Shown here piece after piece: positions 22,434-33,740 of a DNA stretch of 64,000 nucleotides. Origin of the DNA: Conus ventricosus (taxonomy: Eukaryota > Mollusca > Gastropoda > Neogastropoda > Conidae); contig CM031612.1 in the NCBI GenBank assembly GCA_018398815.1, forward strand, positions 5,295,888 to 5,359,887, in the 5' to 3' direction. Position 1 is the stretch's first letter; every line of letters starts with the position of its first letter. Below the pieces are notes generated by a model, which had not been told where the DNA came from, searched no databases, and saw only the letters and a list, made by a program, of their open reading frames with translations. A program made the position numbers and the translations under genes.

Positions 22434-22956
22434 GTCTTGCGCTTCTTGGGCTTGGCCGCCTTCTTGACTGGAGATTTGGCCACCTTCTTGGGCTTGGCTG
22501 CCTTCTTGGCTGGAGACTTGGCCACCTTGGGCTTGGCTGCCTTCTTGGCCACAGTCTTGGGCTTCTTGGCGGCCGCTTTCTTGGGGGACTTGGTGGCCTT
22601 CTTGGCTGCTGGCTTCTTGGCAGCCTTGGCCTTGGGCTTCTTGGCTTTGGCGGCCACCTTTTTCTCTCCCAGACGGAAGGACCCGAGGCTCGGTGCCCTT
22701 AGCCTGCTTGAGGGTGCCGGCCTTGACCCCAGCCTTCAGGGAGGTTTTGAGACGGGCGTTGATCTTGGTCACCTCGATGCCACCTTGTAGTTGGCCATGA
22801 TGTACTTGAGGATGGCCTGGCGGGAGGAACCACCCGTTCCTTCAAGGAGCTGACGGCAGCGGCGATCATGACGTTGTACTTGGGGTGCAGTGCAGGCTTG
22901 GCAGGCTTCTTGGGCTTGGTGGCCTTCTTGACCTGAGCGGGAGCAGCGTCAGACAT
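22411..22956 (-). CDS. H1: Linker histone H1, frame broken by single-base losses
   Basis: H1 binds linker DNA at the nucleosome entry/exit site and compacts chromatin in the nucleus. The ATG at 22956 gives an N-terminal tail MSDAAPAQVKKATKPKKPAK, then the winged-helix domain beginning HPKYNVMIAAAVSSLKER. After a frame change it continues IEVTKINARLKTSLKAGVKA, and after another the Lys/Ala/Pro-rich tail with repeated KSPAKKAAKPKK blocks, ending near AVAKK. Expected frame is restored by one base at each of about 22833 (C run), 22779, 22690 and 22680, all short homopolymers. Natural stop was probably TAA near 22409-22411; as written the frame runs on to 22379. No intron, about 180 codons, as expected for a replication-dependent H1. 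It may be an intact gene with consensus errors, or a young pseudogene. No other histone gene is seen nearby. Confidence 0.88.
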
Positions 22957-23047
22957 GGTAATAGACTGGAACAGCAGCGACAGCAACGACGAGGAGTAAG
23001 ACTTGGCAGACCGTGATATGTTGTGTACGCTTTGGAGCCGGCGATGT

Positions 23048-23170
23048 GAATGACGCCGGCTACGGCTTTCACCCCTTTTATTGAGCGCTACCGGGCCGCA
23101 AAGCCAGCAGCGCGAGACCGCACGCAAAACGGCGCTCGCCAAGCCTCCACACGGCCAATCTGTGTTTGTT
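23048..23170 (-). promoter_or_regulatory. Histone H1 promoter
   Basis: Upstream of the H1 ATG, reading on the minus strand: AAACACA (23161-23167, the H1-specific box), immediately followed by ATTGG (23155-23159, inverted CCAAT box), a GC-rich stretch, then CAATAAAAGGGG (TATA-like, about 23074-23083). This order is the established layout of S-phase H1 promoters. A start site near 23045-23055 would leave a 5' UTR of about 95 nt. Confidence 0.85.
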
Positions 23171-23792
23171 GACGTTTGTTTCAGAGCTTCCAGTTTGAAA
23201 ACAACACGCAGGACAGCCACATATTGCATATCAATAGAATTGTTGATCAATAAGCAACGTTTTGATATATTTTGTTTTGCATAGTTTGATCCTGTTAAAA
23301 AGAAATTGGTCAATTAAGGCGCTGTTTGGGTCTTGCTGAAACGAGTTCAATGAACATAACTGTATATATCTCCGAGAATTATCGGTAAAACCTGTCAACA
23401 CATGGTAGGAACATTTTATTGGAACCCTCATCTACACGTGTCAACCAGTTGCTTGTCACTTTTGGCTGTGTGGGGGGAGTTTGAAGCGGTTTTCTGACCA
23501 CCACAAAACACAGGTTGGGGAGACGGGTAGCCATTGTCCTGGTCACTCTTAACACATAGTAAATCTCCAGCCTTCCATTTATTCTATGTATGATGAAGAT
23601 CAAATCTTGTGATTGCATGGGAAGATTTGTTAAGATTCGGGAAATGATCATGACCATTAGATTAATGTATGTATATTACACTGAGGTCTGATTATGAAAG
23701 TTTTCTTTTCCTTGTGTTGGACGCTAGAGGTACACGATTCATAATGGCGTTCTTCTCTCCAAGCACAGCTCTGATTTTTTTTTCTCTCTCGC
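23171..23792. other. No feature recognised
   Basis: 5' flank of H1. No exon or repeat supported. Confidence 0.4.
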
Positions 23793-23915
23793 TCACATCT
23801 TTAACGATATTTGTGTAGATGTGTCACAGAACAAAACATATGGAGAGTTTCATTATTTCGTTGCTTTAAAGTTTGGGGTGTTAGATTATTGTAGGGGAGG
23901 ACAGAACAGTGTGTG
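23793..23915 (+). repeat. Dispersed repeat, copy 2
   Basis: Second copy of the unit at 17344-17465, same orientation. Confidence 0.65.
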
Positions 23916-24269
23916 CACCTAGGCCTACTGGCGAATAAAATGTCCGCCATATCCGTATGCTTATAAGAGTTAGGAGACGGCTTGGAGATAGGGGAAGGGT
24001 GTGTGCGTGCATGCACCTGCTGAACATAAAAGGAATACATTCTTTCACGTAAGTATTCAAAGTCACCAACAGAAGCATAATCACCCACTATGTACCACCT
24101 TGGCCTCGTCTTTGACATTTATATACCTGCACACTATGTGTGTACTGTGTACTGCATACACTCACATCACACCATACCACATACACGCGCGGCGGCTCGT
24201 GCACTAGACAACACTCGTTCTCTCCCCCCTTCCCCCTCTCACACACACGTACACATACTGGCGCATGCA

Positions 24270-24300
<31 letters not shown>

Positions 24301-24688
24301 CACTGAAACTGTTTACTGTCAGATTAACATATTGTTGTACTGACATTTAAAAAAAAAAACTTGATATATTAATGAGAACGAAAATAATACATTAACATCT
24401 GAATGACATAAAAAAATCATAAAGGAAACTTAACAGGGAAACATTTCACATTTATAAGTAAACTAATAAAATCAGAATAAACAAGTTAGATCTTAACTGT
24501 ACAGAAAATTCATTCACACACATATACCAGCACATGCTCTCATGTCTACAGCACACATAAGCACAGTACACACACACTAAACATGTCAGCGCATATACAC
24601 CCACTCACATGTTTGCACGTATTCACACCGACTCTTGAAAGCTTGCAAACAAACAAGTGCATTTATGTCTTTCTCTGAATTTCCTGAT

Positions 24689-24690
<2 letters not shown>
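23916..24690. other. No gene seen; small CA tract
   Basis: A CA tract lies at about 24272-24302. The rest is AT-rich with no supported exon. Confidence 0.45.
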
Positions 24691-24692
<2 letters not shown>

Positions 24693-24735
<43 letters not shown>

Positions 24736-25179
24736 ACGCTTGGAGGATGTGGGTTTGTGGATGTGTGTGTGTTTTCATTATATAAGCCATCTTTGTTTAC
24801 ATGCTGCTCTGTCTGTTTGTCTGTCTGTCCTCTGTGTGTGTGTGTGTGTAAATGAGAGAGAGAGAGAGGAGAGAGAGAGAGGAGAGGAGAGAGAGAGAGA
24901 GAGAGGTGTGTGTGTGTGTAAGTGTGTGTTTGCTTTTTTCTCCCATCTTGTTCTTAAATGCATTCTCATATAAATGTTCACGTGGAGTCGCCCTTGCATA
25001 TTTGTACTTACTTGTGGGCGTGGGGTTTGTGGATGCGTGTGTGTATTTTCATGTATAAGCCATCTTTGTTTACATGCTTCTTTATCCGTCCGTTTATCAG
25101 TCTGTCCTCTGCATATGTGTGTGTGTTCATGTATATGAGTGTGTGTGAGAGAGAGAGAGAGAGAGGGAGATGGAGAATT

Positions 25180-25242
<63 letters not shown>

Positions 25243-25680
25243 AGGGGAGAGAGAATTTGTGAGTGTGTGTGGTGTGTGTGTTTGCTTTTTTCTCAGATCT
25301 TGTTTTAAAATGCATTTTCATTGTATTCTCTATAAATGATGTTCAAGCAGAGTTGCCTGTGCATATTTGTAATTACTTATTTCACATTTGAGGGTGTGGT
25401 TTTGTGGATGTATGTGTGTGTTTCATGTATGTGCCATCTTTGTTTACATGCTTCAGTATCTGTCTGTCTGACCCTGCATGTGTGTGTGTGTGTGTACGTA
25501 TGTGTGTGAGAGAGAGAGGGGAGGGAGAGAGAGAATTTGTGTGTGTGTGTATGTGTGTGTGTGTGTGTGTGCTTTCTTCTCCCATCGTGTTTTTAAACGC
25601 ATTTTCATTGTGTTCTCTTTACATAAATGATGCTCACATGAAGCCACCCATGCATATTTGTGATTACTTGTTTTAGATTT
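24693..25680 (+). repeat. Composite tandem repeat, about 3 units of 280-370 bp
   Basis: Each unit contains, in order, a GTTTGTGGATG stretch, GCCATCTTTGTTTACATGCT (at about 24787, 25066 and 25434), TCTGTCTGTC, a GT tract, a GA tract, another GT tract, TTGCTTTTTTCTCCCATCTTG and GCATATTTGT. Microsatellites have thus been amplified together with unique DNA. Unit length varies with the microsatellite length. Confidence 0.85.
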
Positions 25681-26504
25681 AAACCAAAAACAGCACTCCA
25701 CCCCACCCCACCCATCCCACTCCAGCCCCTGCTCCATTCTCCGGGCTGGAGTCTAATGAAGATCTGGTGATATTTTGTTATAATTCCTCTTCGCTTCCGT
25801 GCACGCCTGGGGAGACGGAGCTGTGGCCCCCGACAGCCTAAACACCCTCAAGGATCCTGATTAAGTGATCCCCCCTCCTGCTCCCCCACCCACCCTCCAT
25901 TCCGATTTTTCACTCAATCATCACCCTCTGAACTACAGTTCCAGAGACAGGTCTTCACACACAAGCTGCTCTCACATGTGCACATACCATTGCTCACACA
26001 CATGCATATTTGTATGTTATGCACACATGTTCATCTGTGCAACCTCACACCACCATAGCAGCGGTGCAGACCAGGGTAGTTTGAGGCTTTTCAAGCCTGA
26101 CCAGACCACTAGTGGACTGACCAGCAGGCCAGGTGTGCTTGGTCTTGTCCAAGTGCCTCTCTGCTCTAGTCTTTCCACGTTCCTTTTTTTTTTTCTTTTC
26201 TTTTTTTTGCTATCATATTTTTTTTGCTAATTTACTGTCCCATTATGTGTGCTAGGGGGGGGGGGGGGGGGGGCCTAACGGCTTAGCAATTGTCCTGTTC
26301 CCTACATGGATTAATGCGAGGTTCCCTCCCAAATAAAACTGAATGATAAAGAACAGAGTGTAGTGACTAAGTTCATGTCGGCAACACTATCACTGTTAGT
26401 TGCAAAGTGAGGTGACTGCAGGCAGAAATGTACACATATCTTAAATAGAAATTCTAATTGTTCCTTCAGACAAAAGGGACAAACAATTACAAGTCTTGTC
26501 TTCT
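25681..26504. other. No gene seen
   Basis: Contains T runs near 26186-26225 and a G run near 26256-26272. No supported exon. Confidence 0.45.
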
Positions 26505-26938
26505 TCTTCTTCTGTGTACGCAGGCCGATACTCCTGTGGACACTCCCTATATAGACAAGCAAGGATTAATCCCATCTGTCCAACAAAGGGAGTGGAGTTT
26601 TGTGTGCATGACCGTTTTTTATCCTGCCATCAAGGCAGCCATACTCCATCTTCGAGGAAGGTGCATGCTATGTGTAACATGTCATCCATACCAACGGCCA
26701 AACTGGCCTTCCCTTCCGAAAGCTGATGGGATTTTACGTGTGTGCAAGATGTTATGCGTGCGTTCACACACAGAACCTCGGTTAAGAGTCTCATTCGAAG
26801 GACTTTATGGGAAATGGAGTCAGAACCAATGTTAACTCGGGGTAAAAATCCCCCTGTACCGAAACAGCCGGCAGAAATTAAACCCGTAACCCTTGGATTA
26901 CAAGTCCAGCGCTCTACCAGCTGAGCTATTCCGGCCCC
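26505..26938 (-). mobile_element. tRNA-Thr-like SINE, copy 1
   Basis: Reading from 26937 downward, a tRNA-like head has A box TAGCTCAGCTGG, an anticodon-arm equivalent with loop CTTGTAA (anticodon TGT, threonine), and a degraded B box. It is followed by about 350 bp of body containing TTCTGACTCCATTTCCCATA, AAGGCCAGTTTGGCCGTTGG and ACACATAGCATGCACC. The acceptor stem does not close properly, so it is a retroposon, not a tRNA gene. The two other copies are at 33741 and 43041. Confidence 0.88.
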
Positions 26939-27986
26939 CCAAGACTTGTCATGTGTTTATCTCTTTTCTCTGGCGGACTAATCAGAATTTCCCTTTAAAA
27001 TGTATACTGTCACTGGTCCGATTCCATATCAAGCAGACTTGACACATCCTGTGGATGGGTGAACTTTTCACATCACCTGATCTCAATATTTCTAATCCAC
27101 TAAACGAGCTTTTTTGTGTGTTTTTTTCCCTCTTGTAAAATTAGTCTCTTTAAGGTTTTCTTTGGGATGAAGCCGAGTATTTTGTAAACTGTTGCAACAA
27201 AAATTATGTCTTATTTGTTGTCATGGTGTTAAAGTTGGAAAAGTTTGATGCCGCGAGTTTGTTGCTGTTGTTGTTGTTGTTGCTGTTGTTGTTGTTGTTA
27301 TGTGTTGGTAGTACAGATATCACCATCTCAGTCAGTTGAGCTCAATGCAGCGAAGAACTGAAGTAAAGAGTAAAGATAACTCATAAATGAGAGGGAGAAT
27401 TAGACGATGTAATTCTGTTGTTGTCAAGGCATTAAAAACATCTTTTTTTGTTTGTAAAGTTTTGTTATCACAATGACTGAAATCGACAACCCAATGAAAA
27501 ACTATTTCACAATGTGGGATGCAAAAGTTTGACACACACAGTCTAGCAGCCCTAAAATGTAATTACTTTTTCATATCGATCAGACATAGAACCCTTTACA
27601 ATTTCAAGAAGATGCCCCCCCACCCCCACCCCAAACTGATTTTGAGCAAACGGGTAGAACACTAGAAAAAAAAAATCAAAATAAAAAGATAAGCATATGT
27701 TGACTATTTCATGTTTCCTCAGTATTTCTTATAACATATCATTCAAAAGAGAAATGCAGTTTTGCTCTTTTGTTTGAATATAGTGCATGTTTCGAAAAAT
27801 CATAGTAAAATCACTCACAGTCCAAACAATGAGTCACCTCTTGGGGGCTCTGTCATTTGGGTTTTCACCGTTTATCTGCACAAATTTGTGTTTGAACAGT
27901 TCAGTGTCTTGGCACCGAGGTTTGGATGGAAGTCAGTAGATGGATATGAACTTTTCTTTTCTGAACAGAGTCAAACAAGTACTCAC
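26939..27986. other. No gene seen; (GTT)n tract
   Basis: A GTTGTTGTT tract at 27262-27299. No supported exon until 27987. Confidence 0.4.
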
Positions 27987-28110
27987 TTCTACCTTCAATA
28001 TTTACAAGATTCCTCAAAACTGACGGAGGGCGAAGGTCAAGAATGACCTGTCCCCGTTCATCAACTATGATATTTATAAACAGCTGACAAATCTCCACTG
28101 GTACCATCAC
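27987..28110 (-). CDS. Unidentified gene, internal exon candidate A
   Basis: An exon-like block bounded by acceptor CTTAAAGCAG (28120-28111) and donor GTGAGTAC (27986 downward). An alternative donor GTAGAAGTG would end it at 27993. It encodes VMVPVEICQLFINIIVDERG followed by QVILDLRPPSVLRNLVNIEG, starting in phase 0 and ending in phase 1. The composition looks like a folded protein, unlike the surrounding repeats. I do not recognise the family. Exon candidate B at 31869-31992 is on the same strand upstream and may be the same gene. Confidence 0.5.
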
Positions 28111-28655
28111 CTGCTTTAAGGAGTACAAATACTCGTCTTGACTAGGCTGCTATACAGCATGTTGTTTTTTGGTATTTCCGCATCTTTGTTGTTGTTTTTT
28201 TCATATAAAGCCAGTGGGGCGTTACACTCACTCTCTCACACACAAAAAAACAATAGCACAAAAAGTCAACCGGAATCATTTCAATAAAACAACACAATTA
28301 GTATGAAAAACATGTTGACAAAGAAATATGAGATCAACCAAAATGAACACATTTCAAAGGAAGTTCAACCAAAAACCCTGTCACCGCAGCCTTCAGAGAA
28401 AATGGATAGCTAAGGAATGTACAGAAATAGTTTATTGCACCTACAAATCGACAATTTGTTTCTTCTTCTTTTTTTTTTTTTGCCCGAGACTTTTTGAAGA
28501 CCCTTCATTAAGGAACTGATTTCATAGCCTAGCTTGATAACGGAGCATTATGCATATTGTTCTCCCTCTGTTCCGATTCCTGTGTAGTCTTCATCTGTTT
28601 CACAAGGGCAATCTTGCTATGATATTGTACTTTTCTTGTTTTGATCAATCTTCAG
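28111..28655. other. No feature recognised
   Basis: Possibly intron of the unidentified minus-strand gene. A T run is near 28468-28481. Confidence 0.35.
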
Positions 28656-28659
28656 AATA

Positions 28660-28734
28660 TGTGTGTGTGCGAGTGTCTGAGCATGCATATGCATATCAGT
28701 GCATGCATGCGTGTGTGTGTGCATGTGTGTGTGC

Positions 28735-28813
<79 letters not shown>

Positions 28814-29065
28814 GGCGCATGTCTGCATGTGTATGTATGTGCATGCTTGTGTGTGTGTGTGCGTGTGTGCGTGTGCGTGCGTGCGTGTGTGTGCGTGCGT
28901 GTGTTGTGCGTGCATACTTGTGTGTGTGTGTGTGTGTGCATACTTGTGTGTGTTGCATACTTGTGTGTGTGTGTGTGTGCGTGCATGCGTGCGTGCGTGC
29001 GTGTGTGTGTGTGTATCTGTGTATGCACATGTACCTCTGTGTGTGTGTGCATAAGCGCACACCTT
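28660..29065. repeat. (GT)n with GC interruptions
   Basis: Longest pure GT run at about 28739-28811; the rest is interrupted by GCGTGCGT and GCATAC phrases. ATACTTGTGTGTGT recurs three times. Confidence 0.95.
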
Positions 29066-29369
29066 GTGCATGCATGCACATGTGCTTCAAATTATTATTC
29101 ATTCACATGTAACACTTTCAGACGCCTATCCCAAACCTAAAAGACTGTCAGACAAGAAACCAAGGCTGCAGAAGTTTCAACCGGCCAAAGTCCAGTTTTC
29201 AGCATAATCCTAAGACAGCCACCCTGGAAAATCCCAAGGACTGCTGCCACTGTCCAGATGTGGACGGATGTCAATAGACTGGACACAACCACAGTGAAAG
29301 TAACACCTTTCCCTCTTGAAATGTTCAGCAACAGCCATTATACAAATCTCTCCCTACACATGGCTGCCC

Positions 29370-29925
29370 GATGTTACCAGCCTTATGAGTGATGTAAAAC
29401 ACACTGACCGATGTTACCAGCCTTATGAGTGATATAAAACACATTGACTGATGTTACCAGCCTTATGAGTGATATAAAACACATTGACCGATGTTACCAG
29501 CCTTATGAGTGATATAAAACACATTGACCGATGTTACCAGCCTTATGAGTGATATAAAACACATTGACCGATGTTACCAGCCTTATGAGTGATTATAAAA
29601 CACATTGACCGATGTTACCAGCCTTATGAGTGATATAAAACACACTGACCGATGTTACCAGCCTTATGAGTGATATAAAACACACTGACCGATGTTACCA
29701 GCCTTATGAGTGATATAAAACACACTGACCGATGTTACCAGCCTTATGAGTGATATAAAACACACTGACCGATGTTACCAGCCTTATGAGTGATATAAAA
29801 CACACTGACCGATGTTACCAGCCTTATGAGTGATATAAAACACACTGACCGATGTTACCAGCCTTATGAGTGATATAAAACACACTGACCGATGTTACCA
29901 GCCTTATGAGTGATAAAACACACTT
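29370..29925. repeat. 40-bp minisatellite, about 14 copies
   Basis: Very homogeneous copies of a 40-bp unit containing GATGTTACCAGCCTTATGAG and TGATATAAAACACACTGACC. Left copies have CACATTGACC and right copies CACACTGACC, showing two blocks of local amplification. One copy has 41 bp. Confidence 0.97.
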
Positions 29926-30044
29926 TAAACAAAAACAGAAGAATATACCTGAGCTAAAAAGAAAAGGATCAATCCCATGCAAACAAAGAAGGAAACGACT
30001 ACTGAACACACTTCTGTAGCCAAATCCCAGCAAGTGCTATCAAG

Positions 30045-31055
30045 TTCCATGTACCAAGCTATCTGTATACCAATCACAGCAAATGCACTCCTCCACCTAT
30101 ACTTACACACACTACTTCAAAGGACGGATACACCAATAAAAGAAAGTTTTCAAATCCACCTCTACTTCACATCCTCCTTCAAAGGATGGATACAGCAATA
30201 TTAAAGAAAGTTGTCGAATCCACCTTTACATCACACCCTACTTCAAAGGACGGATACACCAATGTTAAAGAAAGTTTTCAAATCCACCTTTACTTCATAA
30301 CCTCCTTCAAAGGACGGATACACCAATATTAAAAGTTTTCAAATCCTCCTTTACTTCACACCCTACTTCAAAGGACGGATACACCAATATAAAAATTTAA
30401 AATAAAGTTTTCACTCAATCCTCCTTATTTACTTCACACTCTATTTCAAAGGACGGATACACCAATATAAAAAGTTTTCAAATCCACCTTTACTTCACAA
30501 CCTCCTTCAAAGGTCGGATACACCAATATCAAAGAAAGTGCTCAAATCCACCTGTACTGCACACACTACTTCAAAGAACGGATACACCAAAATTAAAGAA
30601 AGTTTTCAAATCCACCTTTCATTGACCTCCTTCAAAGGACAGACACACCAATATTAAAGAAAATGTTCAAATCCACCTGTACTGCACATCTTCCTTCAAA
30701 GAACGGATATACCAAGATTAAAGAAAGGTTTCAAATCCGCCTTTCATTGACCTCCTTCAAAGGATAGACACACCAATATTACAGACAGTTTTAAAATCCT
30801 CCTTTTCGTCACACCCTACTTCAAAGGACGGATTCACCAATATTAAAGAAAATGTTTAAATCCACCTGTACTGCACATCTTCCTTCAAAGGACGGATATA
30901 CCAATATTAAAGACAGTTTTCAAATCCACCGTTACTTCACACCCTACTTCAAAGAATCGATACACCCAATACTTAAAGAAAGTTTTAAAATCCAACTTTA
31001 ATTCACACCCCACATTAAAAGACGGATATACCGGTATTAAAAAAAGTTTTTAAAA
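30045..31055. repeat. Degenerate repeat of about 62 bp, about 15 copies
   Basis: Units contain TTCAAAGGACGGATACACCA, ATATTAAAGAAAGTTTTCAA and ATCCACCTTTACTTCACACC with many substitutions and short indels. Much more diverged than the neighbouring 40-bp array, so it is probably older. Confidence 0.93.
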
Positions 31056-31868
31056 CAAGCAGCCCATTTGCGAAATCTCAAAAACTGCAATAAAAAATTT
31101 TAACAATATATAAATGATTCATAACCCACTAACCACTGCATGTAACACTACAATGGAATGTATGGGGGGAAAATAAGCTGACACGGATTACATGCAAAAA
31201 AGGAAACTTCAGCAACACTGACATCTTCAGCGACATTTCAGTTCAACCACTGTGGACCTGTTTACCATGGATTGTGCACAAGATAATGACCAAACTGATG
31301 ATCTATTTTAAAGTAACTTTGATACTGCAACACAGACATTTTTTTTTCCTTACTCTTTGCCGATTTCATTTTCTTATGTTTATCGAGTCGCTTTAAAAGT
31401 TTTGGATGTTTGTTTCTCCCTTCGTACTGAGATCATGCAAAACTTTCTACTGTGGGTTCTAATGCAAATATTCCATTGCATGGATATGAAAACAAGCACA
31501 ATAACAAAGAAATGTAAAAAAAACAACAACAAAAACAACGAACAAACTGACCACCACCAAAATAGTGTAAAACCGGAAGAGAATATGAGGCGATTTACAA
31601 CAACAAAAATCTTGTGGAACCAGGAATAGAATTAACAGTATACAGGAGTACACCCAGTACATATTTCTTTGAGTGGTAACAAATTTGTTTGTTCATTTGT
31701 CAAGTTTTCTCATCTTTTTCTAGCTGTTTTATCCCATGGTTCCTAGCAGAATTTGAATGATAAGCAGTCTGCATCTACTGAAGAGTAAAAGGAGTGAAAT
31801 TTCTTTCATTTTGAAGCAGCTCATCATGATCGTCTGTCACACAACAACATCTCAGCTGCAAAGCTGAC
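31056..31868. other. No feature recognised
   Basis: AT-rich DNA without supported exons. Confidence 0.35.
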
Positions 31869-31992
31869 CTGGCACACAATTTGTTCCAGCGCCTGAAAAA
31901 AGGTTAGGCTCTTCTTCACAGCTATGTCCAGGGTTTCAAACTGTACTGAGGAAATAACATGCCCAAAAGACCGGCTGTGGCCATTTACAACC
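31869..31992 (-). CDS. Unidentified gene, internal exon candidate B
   Basis: Bounded by acceptor TTTTTGTCAACAG (ending at 31993) and donor CAG|GTCAGC (31869/31868). It is 124 nt, enters in phase 2 and leaves in phase 0, which is compatible with joining the phase-0 start of candidate A. It encodes VVNGHSRSFGHVISSVQF, then ETLDIAVKKSLTFFQALEQI and VCQ. I do not recognise the family. Confidence 0.5.
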
Positions 31993-32064
31993 CTGTTGAC
32001 AAAAACCCATGAAGACACCAGTTTCACAATCATGTGAGACCACAGTCAGCCTCAGCTGTTCTCA

Positions 32065-32216
32065 AACCTTGCCTTTCCCCGCACCACCAGTTCATACTAT
32101 ACTCAGTCTCTGTAAACGCTTCCATGAGGATTATTTCTGAAACCTTGCCTTTCCCCGCACCACCAGTTCATACTATACTCAGTCTCTGTAAACGCTTCCA
32201 TGAGGATTATTTCTGA
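32065..32216. repeat. 76-bp tandem duplication
   Basis: Two essentially identical 76-bp copies starting AACCTTGCCTTTCCCCGCAC. Recent duplication. Confidence 0.95.
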
Positions 32217-32473
32217 AACAAATCTGCTGTTGCTTGTGACATACAATCTAGGAAAATGTGTCTATCTTCAAAGCCTGCAATGCTTTTTTTTATCCTTTCC
32301 ATGATGAAGAGGTAAAAATTCTACAGTTGCTGCCCCTTGTCAATGCGACACCTGCACACTTGCTGGCGTCGTGTTGCTAACATGGTGCTGACAGAGTTGG
32401 ACGTAACGAACTACATTGGAGCCCCTCAATGATGCCTTCCAGAAATCCATCAAACAAACAAGCAAACAAACAG

Positions 32474-32717
32474 GATCGTACATGAGAGGGGGCCTGGACT
32501 GGGAGGTCCACGTGATATTGAAAGAGAGGAGGATGATCGTACATGAGAGGGGGCCTGGACTGGGAGGTCCACGTGATATTGAAAGAGAGGAGGATGATCG
32601 TACATGAGAGGGGGCCTGGACTGGGAGGTCCACGTGATATTGAAAGAGAGGAGGATGATCGTACATGAGAGGGGGCCTGGACTGGGAGGTCCACGTGATA
32701 TTGAAAGAGAGGAGGAT
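32474..32717. repeat. 61-bp tandem repeat, 4 copies
   Basis: Four near-identical copies of a 61-bp unit starting GATCGTACATGAGAGGGGGC. Several frames on both strands stay open only because of the repeat. Confidence 0.97.
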
Positions 32718-33736
32718 GTTCCGTGTAAACAAGTCTTCACACCAAGTCTTTACCAGCACCAGGGAGCAAATCCATTGCAAGAGAACATGTTTTAGAAGAA
32801 GAAGCCTTTTTTTTAAACACACAGGTGTCTTCATGGTGAGGAAAACCTTGCAGCAGACAAAGAAAAAAACATTCCAGAAAATAGTTTTCAAAAGATAAAT
32901 CTTGTTACAGACAAAAAGAAAAATGTTCATTAAAAAAAAAAAATCTTTAAAGGGAGAGCAGCCATAACCAGGGGGTAACCTTGAAAAATAGAAAAATGCT
33001 GTATATAAACATGTGTACAAGGCAACTGTAGTTTGGAGGGTCTTCATAATCACTGGGGGTCTTCACCCAGTTTTGAAAAACATAAGGCATAAACTATAAC
33101 ATCACAACAAGACAGCAAACAAATCAAGAAGTAAGAATGCTTCAAAGCTAAAACGCATGAACACAATTCAAAGGCTCTTCCTGCAACTGGTTCCAGAATA
33201 CAAACAGCGTGTTAGTTCAGTATTGTGAAAGAACCAACAGAGTCAGGGCTGCTCTAACAGAAGGCAAAAGAATGGCAACACTAAACAACAGCAGCAGAAT
33301 TTCTTCCCGATGGATTTGGAGAGTCGAGTCTGTTGTCATATAAAAGAAAGAGAACCATGATTTTAAGTCAGGTCTTCCTTACAGCCAAAATGGTACAGGT
33401 CTTTTTAACGCATGCTCTACACTGACTTGGTTTTCCCCTTATGAAACGAATATGCACTTAAATCCTGTGCAGTACTTGAAACACATTGTGCATGCATACA
33501 AACCACATAACTTAACTAAGCTACATGATCATCAACATTACAAACGGGGAATAAAGACATTCTGTTGAACATAGGAGAATCCAGCAATAAACGATTTCAA
33601 AACCCATCCATCCCCATCTTGGATAAACATGAGCCACCACCACTATGAAATATGTCAGAAATCACCTTTGGTCATTTAGTATTGGAGACAGACATGCTAT
33701 ATCTGATCTAATTGAGATCTGGGTCATTTTTTTTCT
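32718..33736. other. No feature recognised
   Basis: No supported exon. Confidence 0.35.
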
Positions 33737-33740
33737 TTGG

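Noticed and set aside
29370..29925. CRISPR-like array
   Set aside because: Units are contiguous 40-bp copies with no variable spacers, and the window is eukaryotic.
32340..33053. Minus-strand frame of 237 codons
   Set aside because: Its repeated part is the 61-bp tandem unit and the rest lacks family resemblance or splice support.
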